Source of the DNA: Comamonadaceae bacterium
Lineage (GTDB): Bacteria; Pseudomonadota; Gammaproteobacteria; Burkholderiales; Burkholderiaceae_C
Assembly (NCBI GenBank): GCA_947443645.1
Contig: CANEXF010000021.1
Coordinates: 1 to 43,159, forward strand
Direction: 5' to 3'
DNA length: 43,159 nt
Shown here: one piece after another, positions 1 through 7,579 of the stretch
Layout: each line of letters starts with the position of its first letter
How positions within the stretch are numbered: the stretch's first letter is position 1
The notes under the pieces: generated by a model
What the model was told of the DNA's origin: nothing
The model's database searches: none
What the model saw: only the letters and a program-made list of their open reading frames with translations
Position numbers and translations under genes: made by a program

Positions 1-90
1 ACCATCAACAAAAATACTCTCACCGGCTTCCCCGCCAGTGCATGAGCGTTACGAACCCCTATCAGTTGAAAGACGTGGGTTCACCTTGTT

Positions 91-316
91 GGCCGGTATC
101 CGGGCTGACGGAGCAACCTTCATCGCCTTCCCAAGTCCTTGTTCAGGGGTACTCAGTGGCCATTGATGAAAGCTGAATGGGCCGGCAGGAAGTTTCTTGC
201 CGGACATTCGTCCGTTTTACCGTTGCGGGGGCAGCGCAGGTTAAAAATCGCCGCGCTTTCGGGGCCGGGCTGACCCGGACCAAATAGCGTTGACTTCCTC
301 CTGCTTCCCGTTGAAC
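91..316 (-). promoter_or_regulatory. Cobalamin (B12) riboswitch
   Basis: Read on the minus strand, this stretch carries the ordered landmarks of an adenosylcobalamin-type riboswitch. A 5' block AACGGGAAGC lies near 304-315. The core CTGCCCCCGCAACGGT follows, then the B12-box element GCCACTG (154-160), the GGGAAGGCG segment, and a 3' GTCAGCCCGGATACCGGCC that closes the outer helix (91-110). These elements are established for the family; B12 binding normally represses translation or transcription of B12 uptake or synthesis genes. The regulated gene must lie left of the window. A candidate ATG sits at 5-3 on the minus strand with GAGAG about 11 nt upstream, so the target probably begins at the very edge. 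A btuB-like receptor is likely by convention but cannot be seen. Confidence 0.93.
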
Positions 317-383
317 TGCGACATGTGAACCACACCGCGAGCACCAACATTTTGGATTCTACGCTGGCACCGGCCGCAAACCC

Positions 384-389
384 TACAAT
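384..389 (+). promoter_or_regulatory. TACAAT -10 box close to the zapB-like start
   Basis: TACAAT is a good sigma-70 -10 hexamer. It lies only 9 nt upstream of the ATG at 399, so a transcript started 6-8 nt downstream would have almost no leader. No good -35 is seen at 16-18 bp spacing, so the promoter assignment is tentative. Confidence 0.35.
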
Positions 390-398
390 CTGGTGCTC

Positions 399-626
399 AT
401 GGCTAACCAAACCCAAATCGACCAAATCACCGATCGCGTTGAGCGCCTGTTGATGCGTTACGAGGAACTGCAGCGCACAAACGCCTTGCTCAGGAACGAG
501 CTCGGCGTGTTGACCCAGGAACGCGACTCGCTCAAATCCCGACTCAGCGCAGCGCGCGCGCGGGTCGATGCACTGCTTGAGCGCCTGCCGGAAAACATGA
601 ACGCCAATGGCGCGGGCGGAAACTAA
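399..626 (+). CDS. Small coiled-coil protein upstream of ZapA (ZapB-like, TIGR02449 type)
   Basis: This short protein (75 aa from the ATG at 399, 77 aa from an in-frame GTG at 393) is almost entirely a predicted coiled coil: heptad-like leucines run through RVERLLMRYEELQRTNALL and continue to LLERL. Small coiled-coil proteins of this kind lie directly upstream of zapA in many beta- and gamma-proteobacteria and are annotated as ZapB-like division factors that partner ZapA at the Z-ring. Its stop is 3 nt from the zapA start, indicating translational coupling. The ATG at 399 gives the usual MANQ-type N-terminus and is preferred, although no strong Shine-Dalgarno precedes either start. The role in division is inferred from position and coiled-coil character. 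Confidence 0.8.
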   Translation: MANQTQIDQITDRVERLLMRYEELQRTNALLRNELGVLTQERDSLKSRLSAARARVDALLERLPENMNANGAGGN

Positions 627-629
627 GCC

Positions 630-974
630 ATGAAACAGCTCGAAGTACAAATCATGGGCCAAAGCTATTTGCTGGGCTGCCCCGAAGGCGGCGATGCGCG
701 CATGCTGGACGCCGTCAACCGGGTTGACATCGCCATGTGCAAGATTCGTGACGCAGGAAAAATCAAGGCGCGCGACCGGATTGCCGTACTCGCGGCGCTC
801 AATCTGGCCTTTGAATTACCCGAACGCGGTGCCGCAGGTGCAGGCTTGCGGACAGAAGCTCAGGCCTTGCCACAAGCCGCATCAGACGGCGAGGACGAAC
901 CCGCACACGCGCAACTTTCTGCCTTGTTGCAGCGCCTGGATGCGGCTTTGAGCCAGGACGGACAGCTGCTCTGA
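630..974 (+). CDS. zapA: Cell division protein ZapA
   Basis: ZapA is a small cytosolic protein that cross-links FtsZ filaments and stabilises the Z-ring. This 114-aa protein begins MKQLEVQIMGQSYLLGCPEG, the typical ZapA beta-hairpin head, followed by DAVNRVDIAMCKIRDAGKIK and DRIAVLAALNLAFEL, which match the conserved dimer domain. The C-terminal third is less conserved, ending in a helical tail rich in Ala and Leu. Length agrees with the family (about 100-115 aa). It is coupled to the zapB-like gene (3-nt gap) and followed by 6S RNA, the widespread proteobacterial zapA-ssrS order. Confidence 0.93.
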   Translation: MKQLEVQIMGQSYLLGCPEGGDARMLDAVNRVDIAMCKIRDAGKIKARDRIAVLAALNLAFELPERGAAGAGLRTEAQALPQAASDGEDEPAHAQLSALLQRLDAALSQDGQLL

Positions 975-1093
975 GTTGACAGCAGCCGGGGCTTGCTGCA
1001 TGCACCGGCCAGGCACGGCGGTTTGCCTCCAACAGGTTCAACATTTTGTGTTTCGTCGCCTCGACTCGGAGCACGCGCGCAGCCGCAAAAGCC

Positions 1094-1099
1094 TACAAT
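1094..1099 (+). promoter_or_regulatory. -10 box of the 6S RNA promoter
   Basis: TACAAT lies 6 nt before the predicted 5' end of 6S RNA at about 1106, the right distance for a sigma-70 start. No convincing -35 is seen. Confidence 0.55.
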
Positions 1100-1105
1100 C
1101 GGCTC

Positions 1106-1276
1106 GTCTGCGATGCACATTGGGCTTTATATTTCCTTGTACCAATGCTCTTTGAGCTCGGGCTTGGTAAATTGTTTGGTGGGTGTGATCGTCTCGCGTT
1201 AGACGAACCCGAAGCCTGACTGCCCTCGCCCACCTGAACCCTGGTTCAGGATGACGGCCCAGTGGCACTCGCAGAC
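1106..1276 (+). ncRNA. ssrS: 6S RNA
   Basis: 6S RNA mimics an open promoter and sequesters sigma-70 RNA polymerase in stationary phase. The region lies just downstream of zapA, its usual place. The ends form a closing stem: GTCTGCGATGC (1106-1116) pairs with GCACTCGCAGAC (1265-1276). The 3' half has the conserved block CACCTGAACCCTGGTTCAGG followed by ATGACGGCCCAGTGGCA, comparable to the CACCTTGAACCAAGGGTTC...ACAGCC region of E. coli 6S RNA. The length of about 171 nt fits. Exact ends are estimated from the terminal stem. Confidence 0.85.
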
Positions 1277-1402
1277 ACCTTTATTGTTTGAAGTCACAGC
1301 CTTACTGCCTAAACCCCGTCACCCGCATCGCGCCCCAAGGCGTGACGCACCACCAACTCACTTCCTTTATGCGGCCAGCGCTGACTGGCGGCACCTACAC
1401 GC

Positions 1403-2218
1403 ATGACACTAGAACCTCTGCTGATCGTTGAACTCGCTATTCTGGGCATAGGTACCGGGTTCCTCGCGGGCCTGCTGGGTATTGGCGGTGGCATGTTGAT
1501 GGTGCCCTTCATCACCATCATCATGTCGAACAGGGGGGTTGCGCCCAACTTGGCCGTCAAGATGGCGATTGCAACTTCCATGGCCACGATCATCTTCACG
1601 TCGATTGCCAGTGTTCGAGCCCACCACAAGCGCGGCGCCGTGCGTTGGGACATCGTCAAGCGGCTCGCGCCGGGTATTGTTATTGGCAGCGTCATAGGCA
1701 GCATGGGGGTGTTTTCACTGCTCAAAGGTTCTTATCTTGCGATCTTCTTTGGGCTGTTCGTGAGTTTTTCTGCGACCCAGATGTTTCTCGACAAAAAGCC
1801 CAAGCCGACCCGGCAAATGCCTGGCACGGCGGGCCAGTTCGCTGCAGGCGGCTTCATCGGCTTTCTGTCGGGATTGGTCGGCGCTGGCGGCGGCTTCATC
1901 AGCGTGCCTTTCATGACCTGGTGCAATGTGGCGATTCACAGCGCCGTGGCAACCTCTGCAGCGCTGGGATTTCCGATCGCCGTGGCCAACGTGCTGGGCT
2001 ACATCGTCGCAGGCCTGCATGTGCAAAATCTGCCTGCAGATTCATTCGGCTATATCTGGCTGCCGGCGCTGCTGGTGGTTGCAGTATGCAGTTTCTTCAT
2101 GGCGCCACTTGGCGCAAAAGCGGCACACAAACTGCCGGTGAGCAAGCTCAAACGGGTTTTCGCAAGCATCCTTTACGTGCTCGCGGCCTACATGCTTTAC
2201 AAGGGCTTGAGCTCCTGA
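1403..2218 (+). CDS. Sulfite exporter TauE/SafE family permease
   Basis: This 271-aa integral inner-membrane protein of the TauE/SafE (DUF81) family has two homologous halves, each with a glycine-rich loop: FLAGLLGIGGGMLMVPF near residues 20-36 and FLSGLVGAGGGFISVPFM near 154-171. About eight hydrophobic helices are visible. Family members move sulfite, sulfoacetate or other small organosulfonates or anions across the inner membrane, usually outward; the substrate here is unknown. It follows 6S RNA, with 126 nt between the two that hold no clear element. No strong Shine-Dalgarno precedes the ATG, but it is the first sensible start in frame. Confidence 0.85.
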   Translation: MTLEPLLIVELAILGIGTGFLAGLLGIGGGMLMVPFITIIMSNRGVAPNLAVKMAIATSMATIIFTSIASVRAHHKRGAVRWDIVKRLAPGIVIGSVIGSMGVFSLLKGSYLAIFFGLFVSFSATQMFLDKKPKPTRQMPGTAGQFAAGGFIGFLSGLVGAGGGFISVPFMTWCNVAIHSAVATSAALGFPIAVANVLGYIVAGLHVQNLPADSFGYIWLPALLVVAVCSFFMAPLGAKAAHKLPVSKLKRVFASILYVLAAYMLYKGLSS

Positions 2219-2500
2219 TTTGCTAGCGCCTGGGTTTTCATGGCGCAGAGTTCCGTCTTGGCATTTCCTGTTTTAGCGGTGTTTTCACTGGCAAACACCT
2301 CGCCTGTGACAAGCAAATCGCCCGCCTTGCAGCGCTTGCGCGTGGGTTTTTAATGCTCAGGCGTAAATCTGCAACAGAAACACTCAAAAAAAGTGCCTTT
2401 CCCCTATGAAATGAGGTTTTTCTCCAGTAGCATCCGCAGTGCCACTCGTGAGTAGTTATCTCTAGTGGTGATTTATCAACTTCTAGAAGGAAAATCAATC
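2219..2500 (+). other. Intergenic stretch upstream of the histone-like gene
   Basis: These 282 bp hold no convincing gene. The only recognisable item is the Shine-Dalgarno AGAAGGAAAA at about 2486-2495 for the next gene. AT content rises toward the gene, so its promoter is probably here, but no clear -35/-10 pair was found. Confidence 0.5.
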
Positions 2501-2959
2501 ATGGCAACTGCAAAAAAAGCACCGGCAAAAAAAGCGCCTGCAAAAAAGGCTGCACCGGCAAAAAAAGTAGCTGCAAAAAAAGTAGCACCTGCGAAGAAAG
2601 TCGTCGCTAAAAAAGTCGCTCCTGCTAAAAAAGTAGCAGCGAAAAAAGTAGCTCCAGCCAAGAAAGTTGCGGTCAAAGCACCAGCAGCCAAAAAGGCTCC
2701 AGCTAAAAAGCGCACTCCAAACGCAGCGTTCATGAAGGCACTGACCTTGAGCCCAGCACTGTCCGCAGTGGTTGGCGACAAGCCTTTGCCACGTACCGAG
2801 ATTGTCAGCAAGCTGTGGACGTACATCAAGTCCAAAGGTCTGCAGGACAAAATCAACAAACGCATGATCAATGCTGACGACAAACTCAAAGCGGTGTTTG
2901 GCAAAGCCCAAGTGTCGATGTTTGAGATGGCTGGCCTGATCGGCAAGCACGTCAAATAA
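2501..2959 (+). CDS. Histone H1-like tail fused to a SWIB/MDM2 domain
   Basis: This 152-aa basic protein has two parts. Residues 1 to about 75 are a low-complexity tail of AAKK, APAKK and VAPAKK repeats, like the histone H1-like KAAK proteins of beta-proteobacteria that bind and compact DNA. Residues about 85-152 (beginning LSPALSAVVGDKPLPRTEIV and ending SMFEMAGLIGKHVK) match the SWIB fold, with its conserved PRTE, LW.YIK..GLQD and I..DDKL..VFG pattern. SWIB domains occur in eukaryotic chromatin remodellers and in bacterial DNA-associated proteins. The start at 2501 is set by AGAAGGAAAA 6-15 nt upstream and excludes a 12-residue in-frame extension. A strong terminator follows, so it is probably monocistronic. 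A nucleoid-associated role is inferred. Confidence 0.9.
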   Translation: MATAKKAPAKKAPAKKAAPAKKVAAKKVAPAKKVVAKKVAPAKKVAAKKVAPAKKVAVKAPAAKKAPAKKRTPNAAFMKALTLSPALSAVVGDKPLPRTEIVSKLWTYIKSKGLQDKINKRMINADDKLKAVFGKAQVSMFEMAGLIGKHVK

Positions 2960-2980
2960 TCGGCGATTGCCGATACTCAA

Positions 2981-3007
2981 AGGCCGGTGCGAACCGGCCT
3001 TTTTTTA
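2981..3007 (+). terminator. Rho-independent terminator of the histone-SWIB gene
   Basis: AGGCCGGT and ACCGGCCT form a perfect 8-bp GC-rich stem around a GCGA loop, followed directly by seven T residues. It lies 21 nt after the stop codon. This is a textbook intrinsic terminator. Confidence 0.93.
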
Positions 3008-3050
3008 TTTCTGAAGAAAAACCTGCGCCCAGGCAATAAGGGCAGGCGCC

Positions 3051-3076
3051 AGCAGCTACTTTTTTTATAGCTAGCC
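3051..3076. repeat. Dispersed AGCTACT/ATAGCTAGC intergenic element
   Basis: AGCAGCTACT, a T-run, and ATAGCTAGCC form an imperfect inverted repeat around the T tract. Related core sequences recur at 8433-8460, 19232-19243, 20193-20230 and 32396-32412, always at gene edges. I recall similar elements in Comamonadaceae genomes but cannot verify a family name. Confidence 0.45.
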
Positions 3077-3090
3077 GGCAGTCAGAGGCG

Positions 3091-4794
3091 TTATTTCGCC
3101 AGATCGCCGGACGCCAGCGCCTGACGGGTAATCGCCGACAGCGTGCCGCGCGTGGTGATGACTTCGGGATCCAGCATGACCTCGATCACCGTCCCCTCTT
3201 TTCGCGCCAGCGCTGCAAGCAGCTCGGCTTCAAACTGGGCCGTCTGCGTGATGCGAACACCGGCATAACCGTAAGCCCGCGCAAGAGCGGCAAAGTCAGG
3301 ATTGTTCAGGCGGGAGCCGCTTTCATGCTGCGGGTATTCTCTTTCCTGATGCATGCGTATGGTGCCGTACATGCCGTTGTTGAGCAGCACGATGATGGTC
3401 TTGGCGCCATGCTGCACCGCTGTGGCCAGCTCCTGACCATTCATCAGGAAGTCGCCGTCGCCGGCAATGGTGAAGACCACGCGACTGGTCGTGATCGCTG
3501 CGGCAATGCCTGCGGGCACGCCGTAACCCATGGCGCCAACAGTGGGCGCCAGTTGCGTCTTGAAGCCCTTGACCAGGCCGTGATGCTTGAAAAAACGATG
3601 CATCCAGCTTGCGAAATTGCCAGCGCCGTTGGTCAGTACCGCGTCTTGCGGCAAGTGCTTTTGCAGCAGACCGACGATGACCGGCATATCGATGTCACCG
3701 GGCAAGGGCTGCGGCTCGAGATTGCCCAGGTAGTCTTCGTTGGCCGAAGCTGTCCACGCCTCCCAAGGAAGGCTCACCGGCGCGGTCAGCACCTCCAGTG
3801 AACGCGCTGCGGCGTTCATGCTCGAATGAATGGCCAGGTCGGTCTGAAAAACCCGGTTCAACTCTTCTGCGCTACTGTGAATGTGCACCAGTTTTTGCTT
3901 GGGCCTTGGCGCTTCAATCAGCGTGTAGTTACCGGTGGTCATCTCGCCCAGGCGCGGGCCTATGGCGATGATCAGGTCGCTGGCCTTGACGCGCGCAGCC
4001 AACTTGGGATTCAGGCCGATGCCCACATCGCCCGCATACTGCGGATGGTGGTTGTCAAAGGTGTCCTGAAAGCGAAACGCATTGCCAACCGGCAGCTTCC
4101 AGTTTTCGGCAAAGCGCTGCAAGGCCTGTGCCGACTGAGGCGTCCAGCCGCCACCGCCAGCAATGACCAGCGGCCGCTGGGCGGCCAGCAGCATCTCGCG
4201 CAGCATGCGCAAAGAGCCTGGATCGCTCCAGGCCTGAACCGCTTCCACGCGCGCCAGGGGTTGGGCACTCGTCATGCGGGTCAGCATGTCTTCTGGCAGC
4301 ACCAGAACCACCGGGCCTGGCCTGCCGTTCATAGCGGTGGCAAAGGCACGCGCCACGTACTCCGGAATCCGGTCGGCATCATCAATGCGCTCAACACGCT
4401 TGGCAAAGCCCTTGGTGCTCGGTCCGAAGAAGCTCAGGTAATCGACCTCCTGGAAGGCTTCACGGTCGCGGCAATCGCTGGCGACGTCGCCGACCAGCAA
4501 AACCATGGGTGTGGAGTCCTGGAAGGCCGTGTGAACGCCAATCGAGGCATTGGTGGCACCAGGGCCGCGTGTCACCATGCAAACGCCTGGGCGTCCGGTG
4601 AGCTTGCCATGTGCTTCGGCCATGAAGGCCGCGCCGCCTTCTTGCCTGCAAGTGATGAACTCAATCTGACCGCGCCGCGCATGCAGGCCATCGAGCACGG
4701 CGAGATAACTTTCGCCAGGAACACCAAATGCATGGGTAACGCCCTGGGCCAGGAGGCAATCAACGAGAAGGTGGCCGGCGAGTTGTTCATTCAT
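3091..4794 (-). CDS. Thiamine-diphosphate enzyme, acetolactate synthase large-subunit type
   Basis: This 567-aa protein has the three-domain architecture of ThDP-dependent decarboxylases and carboligases. The N-terminal Pyr domain (about 1-170) carries the catalytic glutamate in CRQEGGAAFMAEAHGKLTG and the GPGATN motif. A central TPP_enzyme_M domain (about 190-320) and a C-terminal PP domain with the Mg/ThDP motif GDGDFLMNGQE...LLNN (about 450-480) follow. Such enzymes condense or decarboxylate 2-oxo acids: acetolactate synthase, oxalyl-CoA decarboxylase, benzoylformate decarboxylase or glyoxylate carboligase. No ilvN-type small subunit is adjacent, so a catabolic or orphan role is more likely than branched-chain amino-acid synthesis. 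It lies downstream of two other minus-strand genes. No strong Shine-Dalgarno is seen before the start. Confidence 0.85.
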   Translation of the reverse strand: MNEQLAGHLLVDCLLAQGVTHAFGVPGESYLAVLDGLHARRGQIEFITCRQEGGAAFMAEAHGKLTGRPGVCMVTRGPGATNASIGVHTAFQDSTPMVLLVGDVASDCRDREAFQEVDYLSFFGPSTKGFAKRVERIDDADRIPEYVARAFATAMNGRPGPVVLVLPEDMLTRMTSAQPLARVEAVQAWSDPGSLRMLREMLLAAQRPLVIAGGGGWTPQSAQALQRFAENWKLPVGNAFRFQDTFDNHHPQYAGDVGIGLNPKLAARVKASDLIIAIGPRLGEMTTGNYTLIEAPRPKQKLVHIHSSAEELNRVFQTDLAIHSSMNAAARSLEVLTAPVSLPWEAWTASANEDYLGNLEPQPLPGDIDMPVIVGLLQKHLPQDAVLTNGAGNFASWMHRFFKHHGLVKGFKTQLAPTVGAMGYGVPAGIAAAITTSRVVFTIAGDGDFLMNGQELATAVQHGAKTIIVLLNNGMYGTIRMHQEREYPQHESGSRLNNPDFAALARAYGYAGVRITQTAQFEAELLAALARKEGTVIEVMLDPEVITTRGTLSAITRQALASGDLAK

Positions 4795-4914
4795 CCCGAC
4801 ATTGTGCCGCGTTCAAAGGTGGCCCCCGGGGGCAGAGCGTTATGCGAAGTGAACGTGGGAACAGCATCCCCCCAGGGGTGAGGGGGCTACAGACAGTGAG
4901 CGACCGTGGGGGCC

Positions 4915-5223
4915 TTATTCCGGCGTGCTGCTGTCGCCGTCAGCGCCACCGGCCTCCAGCGCCTGGCGGGCGAGTTCTTCGTCACTGAGCGGTGGCGCTT
5001 CCTCCAGGGCTGCGAGCTCTTCCAGAAATTCTGTCGTCGGCTCTTCATGCTCGAGCAGCACCTCTTCGAGTTTTTGCCGTCCCGTCTCCACATGGACCGA
5101 GGGCGAGATCAGGGTGGTAGGCGGCACCGGGAATTTTTCACCCAGCTCAAACTTCAGCGCCTGCGACTTCTCGTCGACCCAATGCGCAAACTCGCCTTCT
5201 TTGGGGGTATTGGACTGACTCAT
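4915..5223 (-). CDS. Small acidic hypothetical protein
   Basis: I do not recognise the family. The 102-aa product is strongly acidic, with many Glu residues in the C-terminal half (KLEEVLLEHEEPTTEFLEEL) and a short hydrophilic N-terminus (MSQSNTPKEGEFAHWVDEKS). It has no signal peptide, membrane segment or cysteine. The start is well supported: CAGGAGAAAGCC immediately precedes the ATG. It lies 120 nt upstream of the ThDP enzyme on the same strand, so co-transcription is possible. A cytosolic location is expected; function unknown. Confidence 0.7.
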   Translation of the reverse strand: MSQSNTPKEGEFAHWVDEKSQALKFELGEKFPVPPTTLISPSVHVETGRQKLEEVLLEHEEPTTEFLEELAALEEAPPLSDEELARQALEAGGADGDSSTPE

Positions 5224-5359
5224 GGCTTTCTCCTGTTTGGCGTTGCAGCCCTGACACGGATAGTCAGAATCTGCCTGACGCTTTCATTATGGAGCCATGT
5301 GCCGCGTATTGCACATCAAGTTGGGGTAGGCGCGGGCCGCCTCATCAGCGCGGAAAAAA

Positions 5360-6151
5360 CTACTTGAACCGATAGGACAGGGCAGCATACGCAATGTCCT
5401 GGGTGTTGCGGCCAACCAGCGGGCTGTTGGTCACGGCGGAGTCCAGCCACTTGCGGCGAAGCTGCAGGTTGATGACCCACGGGCCCTCAAGAGGAATGTC
5501 CACTGCCAGACCGGCCACCGGGACCGTCGAAGCGCCAGCGCTGTAAGCCGCATAGCCACTGGCTGCGGCTTCGATTGGTGTCACGCCGTAAATGTAGTTT
5601 GCATACTTGGCGCTGCGGTACTCCAGACCCAGCAGCGGGTAAACAAATGCGCGACCGAGCTTGAATTCAGCGGCATAAGTCGCCTCCAGCAAAGCACCGT
5701 GGGACTTGTTGACATCGACAAAGGCGTTGAGGATGAAAGCGCCATACGGTGTTTGCTGAAAGGTGCCAACGCCCAGCGGAAGCGGCGTCTTGCGGTCAGC
5801 CAGACCGGCCAGCGCAGCCGTATTCGCGCGCCAGCCCTCCTGGCTCACGCGCGCCGCAAACTCAAGGTAGCCATCGCCGAGCTTGACGGTCTTGATACCC
5901 AGCGTATCGACGCGAGCGAAAAAACGGCCGTAGTCAAAAAAACCATAGGGCAACAAACTGGTGTCCGTGCCTTTGCTGCGTACAGGGCTTTGTGTTGCAT
6001 AGGCAGCCGCGCCCACATCACCGGTCAGCTTGTCGCTCAGTGGATCGGCTTGCGCCAGGGCCGTGCCAGGTCGGCACAAGGCGATGCCAGCCAGCAAGGC
6101 CAGCGCGACCATGGCGCAGTTGCGTGAAAGTTGGGCCGGTATATTGTTCAT
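5360..6151 (-). CDS. MipA/OmpV family outer-membrane protein
   Basis: The protein (263 aa from the ATG at 6151, 270 aa from 6172) has a signal peptide (VALALLAGIALCRPGTALAQ, cleavage after ALA), then a beta-rich barrel ending in the outer-membrane signature LSYRFK. The segment YGVTPIEAAASGYAAYSAGA is the diagnostic MipA/OmpV motif. Members are small outer-membrane barrels; E. coli MipA scaffolds murein synthesis enzymes, and others are induced by antibiotics or osmotic change. A -10-like TATACT lies 7 nt before the upstream ATG at 6172, so the inner ATG at 6151 would give a short leader and keep the signal peptide intact; I prefer it, but neither start has a strong Shine-Dalgarno. Confidence 0.85.
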   Translation of the reverse strand: MNNIPAQLSRNCAMVALALLAGIALCRPGTALAQADPLSDKLTGDVGAAAYATQSPVRSKGTDTSLLPYGFFDYGRFFARVDTLGIKTVKLGDGYLEFAARVSQEGWRANTAALAGLADRKTPLPLGVGTFQQTPYGAFILNAFVDVNKSHGALLEATYAAEFKLGRAFVYPLLGLEYRSAKYANYIYGVTPIEAAASGYAAYSAGASTVPVAGLAVDIPLEGPWVINLQLRRKWLDSAVTNSPLVGRNTQDIAYAALSYRFK

Positions 6152-6199
6152 GGGAAGCTTGTGGAAAATCATGCAGGCCAGTATAGGACTGCGTGGTGC

Positions 6200-7465
6200 T
6201 CAGGAGGCGGCCAGTGTGGTGCGGCGCACCTTGCGCACATTGAAGGCGCTGACAATCAACACGCCCTGCACCAGTGCCAGCCCGAGCAGCACAGCACGGA
6301 ATAGTCCGTGGTCCATCAGGACGCCAAATATCAGCGGTGCCACGGCCTGGCCGATGTCCAGCCCAGCGTAGACCACGCCATAAACGCGGCCCGAGGCATT
6401 TTCAGGCGTCGAGCGCTTGACCAGCAAATCACGCGAAGGCCCGGCAATGCCCGAGGCAAAACCCATCACACCAAACAGCACGGGCACCAGCCAGGCGGCC
6501 AGGCTACCCAGGGCCAGCAGCAGCGCAACCGACGCCGCCATGCCAAAACCAATGCCCACAATGCGCTCGCAGCGCGCCGGATCAGAAGCCAGAAAGCCAC
6601 CCAATACCAGTCCACCGGCGCTGGCAATCATGTAGGTGGTCAAACAGATCGCCACCAAAGGCAAGGGCACGCTGTGCAGTTGCCGCGCGGCTTCCGGCGC
6701 AAAAGCCTGCACAACGCTCAGCGCAATCGCGACCCAAAAGAAAAAGGTGAAGCACATCCATACCGCTGGAATTTTCAGAAAGTCCAGGGTGCCCTCTTGA
6801 CGGCCATGAGCCGCATCATCGGCCTGGCCTGAAGTGCGCTTTTTAGGTGCAGCAGTCGGTGGCAGCTTGAGTTTGTCGCGGTTGAACAGCACCACGGCGA
6901 GCACCACAAATGCCAGAACGCCTGCTGAAGCCAGCGACACACGCCAGGAATATGCCCATGCCAGGGGTACCAGCATGGCCGGCGCCAGCGCCCAGCCCAG
7001 GCTGCCGGTGATGCCATGCACACTGTAGGCGTGACCCAGACGGGCGGCGCTGATCTTGCGGTTGAGCAGCGTGTAGTCCACCGGATGAAACACGCCATTT
7101 CCGACACCGGCCAGCGCGGCAAAGCCCGCCATCATCCAGTAGCTGCTGCTGATCGAGTACCCGAAAGCCGCAATACCTATCAACGCCAGACCGGCCATCA
7201 GCATGGGGCGCGGACCAAAACGGTCCACGGCAAAGCCCGACAAGGCCTGCACCGGGCAGGAGACCATGAAGAAAATCGTCATCAGAAAACCCAGCTCCGC
7301 ATAGCTGACGTTGAACTCGGTCTTGAGCCACGGGAACAGTGGGGCCAACAGCAGCTGGCTGAAGTGGCTGATCATGTGCGCGGTGCCGACAAGGCCGATC
7401 ACGCTGGCATCGGTGCGCAAGGGCACAGGGCCGGTCGGCAAATTCATCGTGTTTGAAATAGTCAT
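6200..7465 (-). CDS. MFS transporter
   Basis: This 421-aa protein has twelve hydrophobic segments in two six-helix bundles, with an MFS loop-2/3 motif (GFAVDRFGPRPML) after helix 2. The N-terminal stretch (AHMISHFSQLLLAPLFPWLK) and overall pattern resemble drug-efflux type MFS proteins such as fosmidomycin-resistance carriers. The hydrophilic linker around residues 205-230, containing PTAAPKKRTSGQADDAAHG, is the central cytoplasmic loop. It is divergent from an AraC regulator 114 bp away, the same layout as the E. coli nimT/nimR pair, so control by that regulator is likely. Start taken at MTISNTMNLPTG (7465), since the 14-residue upstream extension is not transporter-like. Substrate unknown. 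Confidence 0.85.
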   Translation of the reverse strand: MTISNTMNLPTGPVPLRTDASVIGLVGTAHMISHFSQLLLAPLFPWLKTEFNVSYAELGFLMTIFFMVSCPVQALSGFAVDRFGPRPMLMAGLALIGIAAFGYSISSSYWMMAGFAALAGVGNGVFHPVDYTLLNRKISAARLGHAYSVHGITGSLGWALAPAMLVPLAWAYSWRVSLASAGVLAFVVLAVVLFNRDKLKLPPTAAPKKRTSGQADDAAHGRQEGTLDFLKIPAVWMCFTFFFWVAIALSVVQAFAPEAARQLHSVPLPLVAICLTTYMIASAGGLVLGGFLASDPARCERIVGIGFGMAASVALLLALGSLAAWLVPVLFGVMGFASGIAGPSRDLLVKRSTPENASGRVYGVVYAGLDIGQAVAPLIFGVLMDHGLFRAVLLGLALVQGVLIVSAFNVRKVRRTTLAAS

Positions 7466-7579
7466 GGCGCTATCGTAGTGTTGCCACGCGCTGCACGAAT
7501 GCGACAATTAGCCAATATTCAGCGAATTCCAGACAAACCCGTCCCTCGTTTTTGACCTGCCTTTGCCGGCAGCACTGCA

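Noticed and set aside
2476..2980. Long minus-strand frames opposite the histone-SWIB gene
   Set aside because: They are shadows of the AAG/GCA-rich repeat tail; products are low-complexity Phe/Ala or Phe/Cys strings with no domain and no Shine-Dalgarno.
3826..4881. 351-codon plus-strand frame
   Set aside because: Antisense shadow of the ThDP enzyme; the GC-rich third positions keep the opposite frame open. Product has no recognisable motif.
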